A stretch of 64,000 bases of DNA from Bradyrhizobium sp. AZCC 2262 (GTDB lineage Bacteria > Pseudomonadota > Alphaproteobacteria > Rhizobiales > Xanthobacteraceae), in the NCBI RefSeq assembly GCF_036924535.1, contig NZ_JAZHRT010000001.1, positions 4,650,001 through 4,714,000 on the forward strand, written 5' to 3'. The translations under genes were made by a program, and so were the position numbers. The notes under the pieces were generated by a model. It ran no database searches, was not told the DNA's origin, and saw nothing but the letters and a program-made list of their open reading frames with translations. This document shows, in pieces, positions 52,851 to 61,053 of the stretch (position 1 is the stretch's first letter; each line of letters begins with the position of its first letter).

Positions 52851-53087
52851 TTATTGCCCGTTGTTCTTCAGAACCTGGTCGCAGGCGGCACTGATCTTGG
52901 AACGATGCTCCTTGAGGCAGGCCAGGATGGTGAAATCGCCCTGATCGATGACCGGACGGCAGAACTTCTGCACGTCACGGGTGCAGGCCTTCTGCTCCTC
53001 CGCCGTTCCGCTGCGTTGCTGCTGGGCGAAGGCTCCGGACGAAGCCGAGAGTGACAACAGAGTGAGTGCGAGGAGAAATTTACGCAT
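52851..53087 (-). CDS. Small secreted cysteine-rich-repeat protein
   Basis: A 78-residue protein with a signal peptide (FLLALTLLSLSASSGAFA) and a mature part with four cysteines in the pattern KACTRDVQKFC, ACLKEHRSKIS and AACDQV, as in GCR1-type cysteine-rich repeats. Two disulfides are likely in the periplasm. Function unknown. The ATG is preceded by gaaggaacacg. It lies upstream of the hopanoid operon on the same strand, with its own promoter region. Confidence 0.8.
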   Translation of the reverse strand: MRKFLLALTLLSLSASSGAFAQQQRSGTAEEQKACTRDVQKFCRPVIDQGDFTILACLKEHRSKISAACDQVLKNNGQ

Positions 53088-53525
53088 CGTGTTCCTTCAT
53101 TTCGGCAGCAAGAAATCCTGTTCCCGATTTGCACTTCGGCATTGCCGGAACGGATCTGTCTGGATGGGCAGGCGCCGCGTAACGCAGCATGAATAAAGGA
53201 CAAGCATGGCAAATGCGGCCAAATTTGCGGCGATCTTTACGACGATCTCAGCACGTTAGATAACCGACTGATATTTAATGTGTATTTCTGCAACACTTTC
53301 CCGACAATTGGCTGTTGCGGACGATGCCGCGCACAGCTAGATGCTGCGCTGACGGGACTGATGTGAATGTTTGATTCTATTCGGCGATCTGCGGCCATTT
53401 GCCTGGCGCCATCGCCGGAAACAACATCCCGTCATTTGAACCTAAGATACTGCGAGAACACTAAATCTTCGATGCGGCGAGACGTATCTTGCAAGAGAAG
53501 CGTCTATTTTATGGGAAAACTCACA
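53088..53525. other. Divergent intergenic region
   Basis: About 438 bases between two divergent genes for exported proteins. The part near 53260-53320 is AT-richer. I see no gene or clear repeat in it. Confidence 0.5.
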
Positions 53526-54029
53526 ATGAAACGGTTTGGTTCCAGCTTGTTCGGTCAGGCTCTCGCAGCAGCCGGCGTCGGCGCCGCGCTCATGTTGTCG
53601 ATCACCGCAAGCCATGCCCAGGCGGGAGGCCCGTTTGCCGGCTTTGACGGAAACTGGAGCGGCACCGGCACGGTCGCGCTCTCCAACGGCACCACCGAGA
53701 ACATCCGCTGCAAAGCCGACTACAAGGTCAACGCCAGCGGGCTCGGCCTGAAGCAAAATCTGCACTGCGCCAGCGACAGCTATAAATTCGACCTGTCGAG
53801 CGACGTCACCAGCCAGGGCGAACGCATCTCCGGAAACTGGAGCGAGAAAAGCCGGAATATCTTCGGCAATCTGCAGGGCACCGCAGGCGGCGGCCAGATC
53901 GAAGTGTTCGTCGAGGCTTCCGGATTTGCAGCGAACCTGAACTTGCGGACCACAGGCAACAAGCAGTCCGTGCAGATCGACTCCAAGGGCGAAATCCGCG
54001 GCGTCAAGATCACGATGACGAAGACCTGA
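53526..54029 (+). CDS. Exported protein of unknown function
   Basis: A 167-residue secreted protein. The start MKRFGSSLFGQALAAAGVGA gives a signal peptide with cleavage near SHAQAGG; an ATG 15 bases earlier (MGKLTMKRF) is also possible. The mature part is beta-rich and glycine-rich (FDGNWSGTGTVALSNGTTEN, SGNWSEKSRNIFGNLQG) with two cysteines (IRCKADY, LHCASD). I do not recognise the family with certainty. A strong terminator follows. Confidence 0.78.
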   Translation: MKRFGSSLFGQALAAAGVGAALMLSITASHAQAGGPFAGFDGNWSGTGTVALSNGTTENIRCKADYKVNASGLGLKQNLHCASDSYKFDLSSDVTSQGERISGNWSEKSRNIFGNLQGTAGGGQIEVFVEASGFAANLNLRTTGNKQSVQIDSKGEIRGVKITMTKT

Positions 54030-54054
54030 CGCGGCCCCTTGAATCAATGTGAAT

Positions 54055-54079
54055 GGCAGCGCCCCGGCGCTGCCTTTTC
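54055..54079 (+). terminator. Terminator after the exported protein gene
   Basis: GGCAGCGC and GCGCTGCC pair around CCCG in a perfect 20-base palindrome, followed by TTTTCATTTT. Confidence 0.88.
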
Positions 54080-54104
54080 ATTTTACAGCCACCAGAGCCA
54101 TTTC

Positions 54105-54196
54105 GGTTCTGATTGGATCAGAACCGGGCTCTAGCTTTTCGTTTTGACGCGTTTTCTTGACACGAACCGGCGTCCACTTCGCTTGAAAACGCTATG
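54105..54196. repeat. Dispersed repeat family, copy 3
   Basis: The hairpin GGTTCTGAT...ATCAGAACC is followed by gttttgacgcgttttcttga and cacttcgcttgaaaacgcta. It ends 7 bases before the stop codon of the next leftward gene. Confidence 0.88.
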
Positions 54197-54203
54197 AGCT
54201 CGC

Positions 54204-55262
54204 TCAGCTGAATTTCCAGCGCCAACACGGGTCGCCACGGTCACGGCGTTGCGTCACTTCGACGCGCATGAAGCGGTCATGCGCAAGCGCCGCCCCCACC
54301 CACAATTCGTTCCAGGCATCGAACACGGCAGGCGACGGCGCTTCACGTTCCGCCATCAGGCGCCACGACGTCTGGCGCACGGTTGCGGTCGAGCCTTCCA
54401 GCTGCAATTCCGCATCGTCGTCCTGTCCGCGGGCAAGCCGGGCGAAGGCTTTGGCGAAACCCGCCGCCCCCGCTTCCACGCCGCCCAATAGCGCAGCGAC
54501 TTCGTCGAAGGTGTGCATCCCGACGAGCCGCGCCGCGGCGCCGGCGAGATGGCCGCCCTCTTCCGGGCCGAGCACGGCGATCGTCTCCGGCACGATCGAG
54601 GTGACGTATTCCATCGCATAATTGCGAAGCACCTTTTGCAGCCGCTCTTCCGGCCATGTGTTCCCGGGCAGGCGCGGCGCGAGATCGGCGCAGAACGGCG
54701 GACAGCGCTCGCCGGGCGAAAACTGCAACCGCTCCTCCGGCGCGAGATCGCGATCCCACTCCTTGTAGTACCCCTCCAGCCCCGGCTGGCCGTCGACGGT
54801 CTGCCCGGTGCAGACGAAGCCGAGCCTGGGATTGCCGAGCACGACGCCGTTGTTGGCGTGCCATCCGCGCAGCATCGCCCGCGACACTTCCGAGGGGATG
54901 CCGCAGATCGCGGTGCCGGACCAGATCCAGCGCGGCGGCGGATAGCGCACCCAGGCCTTGGTGTCGCTCTCATAGACATACTCGACCTTCACGCCGCCGA
55001 CCTGGTTCGACAGATAATGATACTGGGCGCATGCAACCGCATGCGGGAGTTGGTCGAGGCCGAGCTTCTTCAATCCGGGAAGAAAGCGCGCCAGTTGCTG
55101 CCGCCGAAAGGTGCGAAACACCACCTCGGCCGCGCGCGGTGCGCCTGCCCGCGAGGCCAGCATCAGGATCAGCCCGGTGAGATAGGAATGATAGATGTGT
55201 TCGACCGCACGGTAGGCGGCAGCATCGGCCGCAGGGCGAGCCGCTAATCCCGCAGACGTCAT
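54204..55262 (-). CDS. Protein of unknown function
   Basis: A 352-residue soluble protein I do not recognise. It starts MTSAGLAARPAADAAAYRAV. It is rich in Arg, Ala and Trp and has distinctive stretches: AVACAQYHYLSNQVGGVKVE, AWVRYPPPRWIWSGTAICG, RCPPFCADLAPRLPGNTW and VRQTSWRLM. No signal peptide, membrane segment or familiar catalytic motif is seen. The codon use matches the neighbourhood and no overlapping frame is better, so it is probably real. It is flanked by two copies of the dispersed repeat. Confidence 0.72.
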   Translation of the reverse strand: MTSAGLAARPAADAAAYRAVEHIYHSYLTGLILMLASRAGAPRAAEVVFRTFRRQQLARFLPGLKKLGLDQLPHAVACAQYHYLSNQVGGVKVEYVYESDTKAWVRYPPPRWIWSGTAICGIPSEVSRAMLRGWHANNGVVLGNPRLGFVCTGQTVDGQPGLEGYYKEWDRDLAPEERLQFSPGERCPPFCADLAPRLPGNTWPEERLQKVLRNYAMEYVTSIVPETIAVLGPEEGGHLAGAAARLVGMHTFDEVAALLGGVEAGAAGFAKAFARLARGQDDDAELQLEGSTATVRQTSWRLMAEREAPSPAVFDAWNELWVGAALAHDRFMRVEVTQRRDRGDPCWRWKFS

Positions 55263-55320
55263 TCCTCGACCCCTCCTCGGCTGCCGTTAGCCGGCAGCCC
55301 TTTGTTGTGCTCGGGCATTA

Positions 55321-55417
55321 ACGGTTCTGACTGACTGCATCAGAACCGAGCGCTCGCTTCTTGTTTGACGCGTTTTCTTTACGCGAACCGGGATCCACTT
55401 CGCTCGAAAACGCTATG
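55321..55417. repeat. Dispersed repeat family, copy 4
   Basis: GGTTCTGA...TCAGAACC hairpin, then gtttgacgcgttttctttac, gcgaaccgg and cacttcgctcgaaaacgcta. It ends 25 bases before the stop codon of the RND transporter gene. Confidence 0.88.
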
Positions 55418-55442
55418 GTAGCGGCTGTTTTTCGGCAGGCCG

Positions 55443-57818
55443 CTATTCCACAGGCTTGGCGTGACTGGCGCCGCGAATCCTGTTCGACAGGTTGATCAGG
55501 AACATCGACGTCGGCCGCAGGATGAAGAGATCCGCGACCAGGGCTGCGATCATCGAGAACGCGCTGAGCCAGCCGAACAGCCGCAGCGACGGCAGGTCGG
55601 AGAACACGGTGACGACGAGGCCGCAGGCCAGCACCACCGTGGTCAGGATCAGCGCCGGACCGACCAGCACGGTGGCGCGCTCGACCGCCAGTTCCGGCGT
55701 GACGCCCGGCTTGCTCTCCAGCCGCAACCGGTTGAGGAAGTGGATGGTGGCGCTCAATCCGAGGCCGAACGACACCGTCAGCGCGACCACGCTGGCGAAT
55801 TGCAGCCCCTCGCCCAATATCCACAGCACCGTACCCGATGCCACGACCGGGAAAATGCCGGGCAGGATGCAGGAGAACATCACCACGACCGAGCGGAATG
55901 CCAAGCCGATAAAGATCGCGACCAGCAGGAATTCCACCGTCAGGCCGTGGTTGAGTTTCGAGATCATGTTGGCGCTGTTGCGCGCGGCGATCGCCGACAG
56001 GCCGGTGACCGCGATTTCGAAGCCGGGATGCTCGGCCCTCACCGTGTCGAGCGCCTTGTCGAGCTTGTCGATCACAGGAAGGATTTCGCTGGAATCAAGA
56101 TCGGGCACGCGCCCCGAAACCACCACTGCATCCTGATCAGCCGAGATGAAGCGGCGGACCAGATGTTCCGGGATAACGCTGACATATTCCTTCAGTGTCG
56201 CGACATCGTTGCTCCCCGCCTTCTCGGCGAGCCAGCGGCGCAGGGTTTCGAGCGACCAGACGTTGCCGACGCCGGCCGATTTCTCGACCATCGCGTGAAC
56301 CTCGGCGATCGTCTTCAAGGTATCCGGCGCATAGAGCGAGGCGCCCTTGGGGAATTCGATCAGCACGTCGATCGGATTGGCGCCGGTGAGCTTGGCGTCG
56401 AGACGGCTGGACGCCGCCACGGCCTGCCGCTTGTCCGGCACCTGGTCGGCAAGCCGGTAGCGCGGCTCCAGCGTGGCGTAGATGTAGCCGAGGCCGGCGA
56501 CGAGGACCAACGCAAGCAGGCTGAACAGCCCGGGGCGGCCCACCATGCGCACCGCGATCCAGTAGCAGAAATTGCGCAGCGCCTGCACGCCGGCATCCGC
56601 GCTCTGGAATTTTACCGCGAAAATCTTTTCGTTGCGGACGAACAGGACGCCGAACACCGGCACCAGCGACAGCACCGCAATCAGCGCGATGATGGTGGCG
56701 GCAAGTCCGGCCTCGCCGAACTTTCGGATCAGTTCGGAATCGGAGAATTGCAAAGCGATGAACGAAATGCCGGCGGTGCCGTGGGTCAGCACGCAGGCCG
56801 GCCCCACCACCAGCACGGCGTTGGTGAACGCCGTGAGCTTGTCCTGTCCCGCGATCAGGCGATCGCGCGCGGCAAACGTCAGCTGCATCGAGTCCGAGAA
56901 GCTGATCACCATGATGAGCGGCGTCATCACGTTCAGGAACATGTTGAGGTTGAAACCGGCCCAGCCGAGGCCACCGAGCGCGAGCAGGATCGCGATGATC
57001 GGCGGGAACGCGGCGACCACCATGAACGATATCTTGCGGAAGAAGATGATCGCGATGATGCAGCCGGCCAGAATGCCGAGGATGTTGTAGGTCAGCCCGT
57101 CGCGCTTGACCGCGTTGCGGATCTCAAGCTGCATCACGGGAACGCCGGAGAGCTGGGCGTTGAGACCGCTGCCGGCGAGATCCTCGGCCATGATCTTCCG
57201 TATTTCGCCGACCACCTTGCCGAGATCGTTTGAGGAAACGACCTTCGGCTCCAGCGACAATACGATCAGCGCCAGCGTGCCATCCTCCGACAACAGCTTG
57301 CCGCGAATGATCTCGTTGGATTTGACGGTCTCGGCGAATTTCTCGTAGGCGGCGCCCTGTGGCAGTTCGGGCGGGAACAGCGCGGCCGGCAGCTTGCCGG
57401 GCTCCGGCGCCTGACGCGCCGAAAACAGCGACACCAGACCACGCACGCCCTCGACCAGCTGCAGGTCGGTGACCATGTCGCGGATCTTTTCGAGGTTCTC
57501 GCGGGCCAGGAGCGTCTTGCCCTCGACCACGACCAGCACGTCGAATTCGGTCGCCGGGAAGCGCTTGGTCACGGCCTCGTATTGCTTGTAGTCCTTGGAA
57601 TCGGAACGGAACAGCTGGCTCAGCGAGTCGTCGATCTTGATCCGCTCGATGCCGAAGAGAGCAGCCACCATCAACGCGGCGAGAATGATCATGGAGAGGA
57701 TCGGCGCCTTGACCGCGATCAGGCCCATGCGCTCGATCCCGAAGGCGATGCTCTTGCCCGGCGGCGGCTCCTCGATGGCTTCGACGTGGACGCGACTTTC
57801 GGAGTTCTTGTCGAGCAT
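55443..57818 (-). CDS. MMPL/RND-superfamily transporter
   Basis: A 791-residue inner-membrane protein with the RND two-block layout. A first membrane segment (APILSMIILAALMVAALFGI) is followed by a periplasmic domain to about residue 230. Then come a membrane block (FFRKISFMVVAAFPPIIAIL, SFSDSMQLTFAARD), a second periplasmic domain, and a final block (SFGLGLSATIHFLNRLRLES). It belongs to the same superfamily as HpnN but the sequence is clearly distinct. Substrate is unknown; lipids or hydrophobic compounds are likely for this class. Start set at MLDKNSESRVHVEAIEE; a GTG 18 bases earlier is an alternative. Confidence 0.88.
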   Translation of the reverse strand: MLDKNSESRVHVEAIEEPPPGKSIAFGIERMGLIAVKAPILSMIILAALMVAALFGIERIKIDDSLSQLFRSDSKDYKQYEAVTKRFPATEFDVLVVVEGKTLLARENLEKIRDMVTDLQLVEGVRGLVSLFSARQAPEPGKLPAALFPPELPQGAAYEKFAETVKSNEIIRGKLLSEDGTLALIVLSLEPKVVSSNDLGKVVGEIRKIMAEDLAGSGLNAQLSGVPVMQLEIRNAVKRDGLTYNILGILAGCIIAIIFFRKISFMVVAAFPPIIAILLALGGLGWAGFNLNMFLNVMTPLIMVISFSDSMQLTFAARDRLIAGQDKLTAFTNAVLVVGPACVLTHGTAGISFIALQFSDSELIRKFGEAGLAATIIALIAVLSLVPVFGVLFVRNEKIFAVKFQSADAGVQALRNFCYWIAVRMVGRPGLFSLLALVLVAGLGYIYATLEPRYRLADQVPDKRQAVAASSRLDAKLTGANPIDVLIEFPKGASLYAPDTLKTIAEVHAMVEKSAGVGNVWSLETLRRWLAEKAGSNDVATLKEYVSVIPEHLVRRFISADQDAVVVSGRVPDLDSSEILPVIDKLDKALDTVRAEHPGFEIAVTGLSAIAARNSANMISKLNHGLTVEFLLVAIFIGLAFRSVVVMFSCILPGIFPVVASGTVLWILGEGLQFASVVALTVSFGLGLSATIHFLNRLRLESKPGVTPELAVERATVLVGPALILTTVVLACGLVVTVFSDLPSLRLFGWLSAFSMIAALVADLFILRPTSMFLINLSNRIRGASHAKPVE

Positions 57819-58160
57819 ACCCTGTCCAGTTCTCACGTCGGCCTGTTTGTGCAGCTTGGTTTTATGCAGTTTGGTGGCGTGAATGCGGCTTTGCCAGCCC
57901 CCATCCGATCGGCGCTAGCCATTGAAATCACGCGGTAAATTAATCGGCGCCGTTTTACAGGGCCGAACCCCGTCCGGCAAGCACGCGCGGCGGGGCAAAT
58001 CGGCACGAAGGTGACGAAAATGCCCGTTAAGTCTCTGATTTGCCACACCCCATAAGCGCCTTCCCGGGGTGTCCTGTCGGAAATCGCCCACATCGGCTGC
58101 AATCAGCGGTGCAACGGTACTGGTCAAATTTTAGGGAGGCGGGATGCCGAGACGTGGCGC
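57819..58160. other. Intergenic region
   Basis: About 342 bases between two leftward genes. No gene, repeat or terminator that I can support lies in it; it probably carries the promoter of the RND transporter gene. Confidence 0.5.
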
Positions 58161-60236
58161 TCAATCTGTCCTCTTGTCCGCTTCCGTTCCGGCGTGCAGC
58201 GCGGCTCCGAATGCAGCGCCGAACACGCCGTTGTACTGGCTCGCATTGACATTGGAAATGTGCGCGGCGTCGCGGAAATTGGCCTGCCCGTTGCGGACCA
58301 GATGGCAATAGCCGTGCTCGCAGACGACGGATAACGGATCCACCGTCACGAGGCGCAGATTGCCTCCGTGCTTGTCGAGCACGCGAGCGATCTCGTTCCG
58401 CAAGCCGCTCCTCGTCAGGACGGGACCGGCCTCGACCTTCCATTCGTCGATAGCCCTGCCGGCACGGATCTGGTTTTCGACCCAACGCTGCGGCAGGTCG
58501 AAGCCCAAGTGCAGTAGCGGCAGAATCAGGACCACGGTCTTGCCTGCAGAAAGCAGCCTGTCTACGAGCACGGAGATCTCGGTCGCTTCCACCCAGTTAC
58601 CTCCGAGCACCACGATGCTCGGCTCGGTCCGCCCGAGCACGAAGTCCAGCGTGCTTCGGTTGAACTCCCGGCACGGCCGCTCATCACCGGCGTTCCTTGC
58701 CGCATCGTCGATGAACGCCCTGCACCCGTTTTGCGTCGCAATCAGGCCATGTATCCCATGGGCGAGCGCCGCCGAAGAAACAGGGTCGAGATACTGGTTG
58801 GCAAACGAATCGCCCCACAGGATTGCTGAAGGCCTGTCTGCGGCCTGCTCGCTGCCGAAGCGGCAATGGGTCTCCGTCGCCTTCTTGGTGGAGTTCGCGT
58901 TTCTGAAGCACTCGTCCCGTGGCGTGCTGGTTCTTCTCGCCAGTTCGGCGGGCAATAGATATTCCGGCAGCCTGCCTGGAAAACCCTTGTTGAGAAAAGT
59001 CAGCGATACGAACCCCGCCAACAGCGCGAACGAGACGGCGGAGCTCCCAAGCAGCCTGCGCGGCGTCCAGAAATCTCGGCGAATTCTGAAGGGCTGTTCG
59101 ACATAGCGGTAGGAAATCGCGCCGAGCGCCAGCGAGACGAGTACCATCAACGTCTTCTGCGTGGCGTCCACACCATACCCGCGCACAGATAGCCAGCTCA
59201 GGGCAAAGACCCAGACCGGCCAATGCCAAAGATAGATCGAGTAGGACCAGTCGCCCACGCGCTGGATCGCAGACGCCCCCAGCAGGCCGCCTTCGCGGCT
59301 CCCCTGTCGCGCTGCAATGATGATGGCCGAGCCCAGAATCGGCAGGATCGTGAGCACGCCGGGCCATCGCGCTTCGGGCAAGGGATAGACGACGCAGCCG
59401 GCGACCAGCACCCAGCCTGCGACAGCAACCATCGGCGATTGCAGCCAGGAGGGATCGGCGATTCCTTCGGATCGGCGCCGGATCTCTGCTGCAGCGATCA
59501 ATCCGCCAGCCAATGGCTCCCAGGCTCTCGCCTGCAGGGAGAAGAAGGACGATCCCGTCGCATCTTGCTGGCTTGCCCACAGACACCACGCCAATGACAG
59601 GGCCGCGAAGACCTGTAGCGCAACGACCACCGCATCGATCCCTGACATGGCGCGCAAAGCAAGCCGCCAGACCAGGCCAACGATCAGTGGCATGAAGAAA
59701 TAGAACTGCCACTCCAGCGACAGCGACCAGGTGTGCAGCAGTGGTTTGGTCTGGGCCGCCATGGCGAAATAGCCGCTGTCGCTCTTGAAGGCGAAGTTCG
59801 ACAAGAAGGTCAGCGCCGACAGCGCCTGGAGCAAATGCCGTGTATATTCGGCCGGCAAGGTCACGAACCAGCCGGCGATGACGGACGCGATGGTGAGCAC
59901 CGCAAGCGCAGGATAGATCCTGCGCATGCGCATCATCCAGAAAGTCCATGGCGAAAACCGACCGAGCTTCAGCTCGTTCAAAACCTTCGCCGTCATGAGG
60001 TAGCCGGTGATCACCAGGAAGACGTCGACACCGACGAAGCCTCCGGCAAATCCAGGTATCTGGAAGTGAAAGCCGACGACGGCAATTACCGAAAGCGCCC
60101 GGAGGGCATTGATATCCAGCCGGAACCCGTCCGGGCTCGCATGCTTGCCTGCCGCGCCTGGCACCGCCCCCGCCTTCCCCATAGCCTGTCTCAGCCCGCT
60201 CCCCATGCCGCTTATATCAGGCGGGAGTTGGCTCAC
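58161..60236 (-). CDS. Acyltransferase 3 with C-terminal SGNH domain (OafA/YrhL-like)
   Basis: A 691-residue membrane enzyme. The N-terminal 380 residues are an acyltransferase-3 domain with about ten membrane segments: FRLDINALRALSVIAVVGFH, FVGVDVFLVITGYLMTAKV and SLSLEWQFYFFMPLIVGLVW. The C-terminal extracytoplasmic SGNH domain has AILWGDSFANQYLDPV (nucleophile serine) and FRDAAHISNVNASQYN (Asp-His pair). Such proteins O-acylate surface sugars or lipids. The start could also be an ATG ten codons later. It follows eutC after 37 bases, so it may belong to the same unit. Confidence 0.92.
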   Translation of the reverse strand: MSQLPPDISGMGSGLRQAMGKAGAVPGAAGKHASPDGFRLDINALRALSVIAVVGFHFQIPGFAGGFVGVDVFLVITGYLMTAKVLNELKLGRFSPWTFWMMRMRRIYPALAVLTIASVIAGWFVTLPAEYTRHLLQALSALTFLSNFAFKSDSGYFAMAAQTKPLLHTWSLSLEWQFYFFMPLIVGLVWRLALRAMSGIDAVVVALQVFAALSLAWCLWASQQDATGSSFFSLQARAWEPLAGGLIAAAEIRRRSEGIADPSWLQSPMVAVAGWVLVAGCVVYPLPEARWPGVLTILPILGSAIIIAARQGSREGGLLGASAIQRVGDWSYSIYLWHWPVWVFALSWLSVRGYGVDATQKTLMVLVSLALGAISYRYVEQPFRIRRDFWTPRRLLGSSAVSFALLAGFVSLTFLNKGFPGRLPEYLLPAELARRTSTPRDECFRNANSTKKATETHCRFGSEQAADRPSAILWGDSFANQYLDPVSSAALAHGIHGLIATQNGCRAFIDDAARNAGDERPCREFNRSTLDFVLGRTEPSIVVLGGNWVEATEISVLVDRLLSAGKTVVLILPLLHLGFDLPQRWVENQIRAGRAIDEWKVEAGPVLTRSGLRNEIARVLDKHGGNLRLVTVDPLSVVCEHGYCHLVRNGQANFRDAAHISNVNASQYNGVFGAAFGAALHAGTEADKRTD

Positions 60237-60273
60237 AACGGCAGCGCGGCCACAGGTCGAAACGTTTTCGAGT

Positions 60274-61047
60274 TCAGTCGATCGGCCTGGCGGCGATCAG
60301 CGCGGTTCCGCTTTCGTCCTTCAGCGCCACGCCGGTGACCTGGCGTGTGATGCCTTCACGCACCAGCCACGCGATCTTGAAGGCGGCTTCATCGTAGCTC
60401 AGGCCCGTGCCGTGGATGTTGGACACGCAATTGCGCTTCTCGTCGGTGAGGCCGATGCGCGGCGCAAAGGTGAGATACGCGCCGAGGCTGTCGGGCGCCG
60501 ACAGGCCGGGCCGCTCCCCAATCAGCATCACCACCATTCGCGCGCCGAGCACGGCGCCGATCTCGTCGCCCAGCGCCACGCGCGCGCCCGACGCGACCAC
60601 GACATGGCCCAGCGAGATTCCCGCCTCCGTCAGGCGCGGCGCCAGATGGCGAACCAGTTCGACCGCGTGGACGTTGACGGCCGCCGGCGACAGCCCGTCG
60701 CCGATCACGATCACAATCTCGCTCGCGCTGCCGTTTTGCTTTTCCAGCGCGTGCCGTGAATCCGCATCCAGCATGCGTCCGAGATCAGGACGGCGCAGAT
60801 AGTCGCGCCGGTTCTGCGCCTGGCTGGAAACCTCGCCGACCCGCAGGCCGAGACCGGCCAATCCGGCAGCCAGATGCGGCGCATCGAAAGCGGCATGAAC
60901 GGCATCGCGCGCACGGGCGTGGTCGAGCGTGAAGGCAAGCAATGCGTCGGTCGGCAGGCTGGCGCCGGCGCGGCCGAGCCCGACACGCGCGGGCGTCAAC
61001 TCCCGCAGGGCTTCGAGCGGGCGGGACGGCGGCGCTGGCGTTTTCAT
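60274..61047 (-). CDS. eutC: Ethanolamine ammonia-lyase small subunit
   Basis: A 257-residue subunit of the adenosylcobalamin-dependent enzyme that splits ethanolamine into acetaldehyde and ammonia. Typical motifs are [58 protein letters not shown] and [19 protein letters not shown]. It starts 6 bases after the hpnP stop. Its partner eutB lies on the other side of hpnP, so the two subunit genes are split by the methylase gene. No microcompartment genes are seen in the window. Confidence 0.94.
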   Translation of the reverse strand: MKTPAPPSRPLEALRELTPARVGLGRAGASLPTDALLAFTLDHARARDAVHAAFDAPHLAAGLAGLGLRVGEVSSQAQNRRDYLRRPDLGRMLDADSRHALEKQNGSASEIVIVIGDGLSPAAVNVHAVELVRHLAPRLTEAGISLGHVVVASGARVALGDEIGAVLGARMVVMLIGERPGLSAPDSLGAYLTFAPRIGLTDEKRNCVSNIHGTGLSYDEAAFKIAWLVREGITRQVTGVALKDESGTALIAARPID

Positions 61048-61053
61048 TGGCTT

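Noticed and set aside
55461..57233. A 590-codon plus-strand frame opposite the RND transporter
   Set aside because: Composition (runs of H, Q, R, E) is that of a shadow of membrane-protein codons; no known domain.
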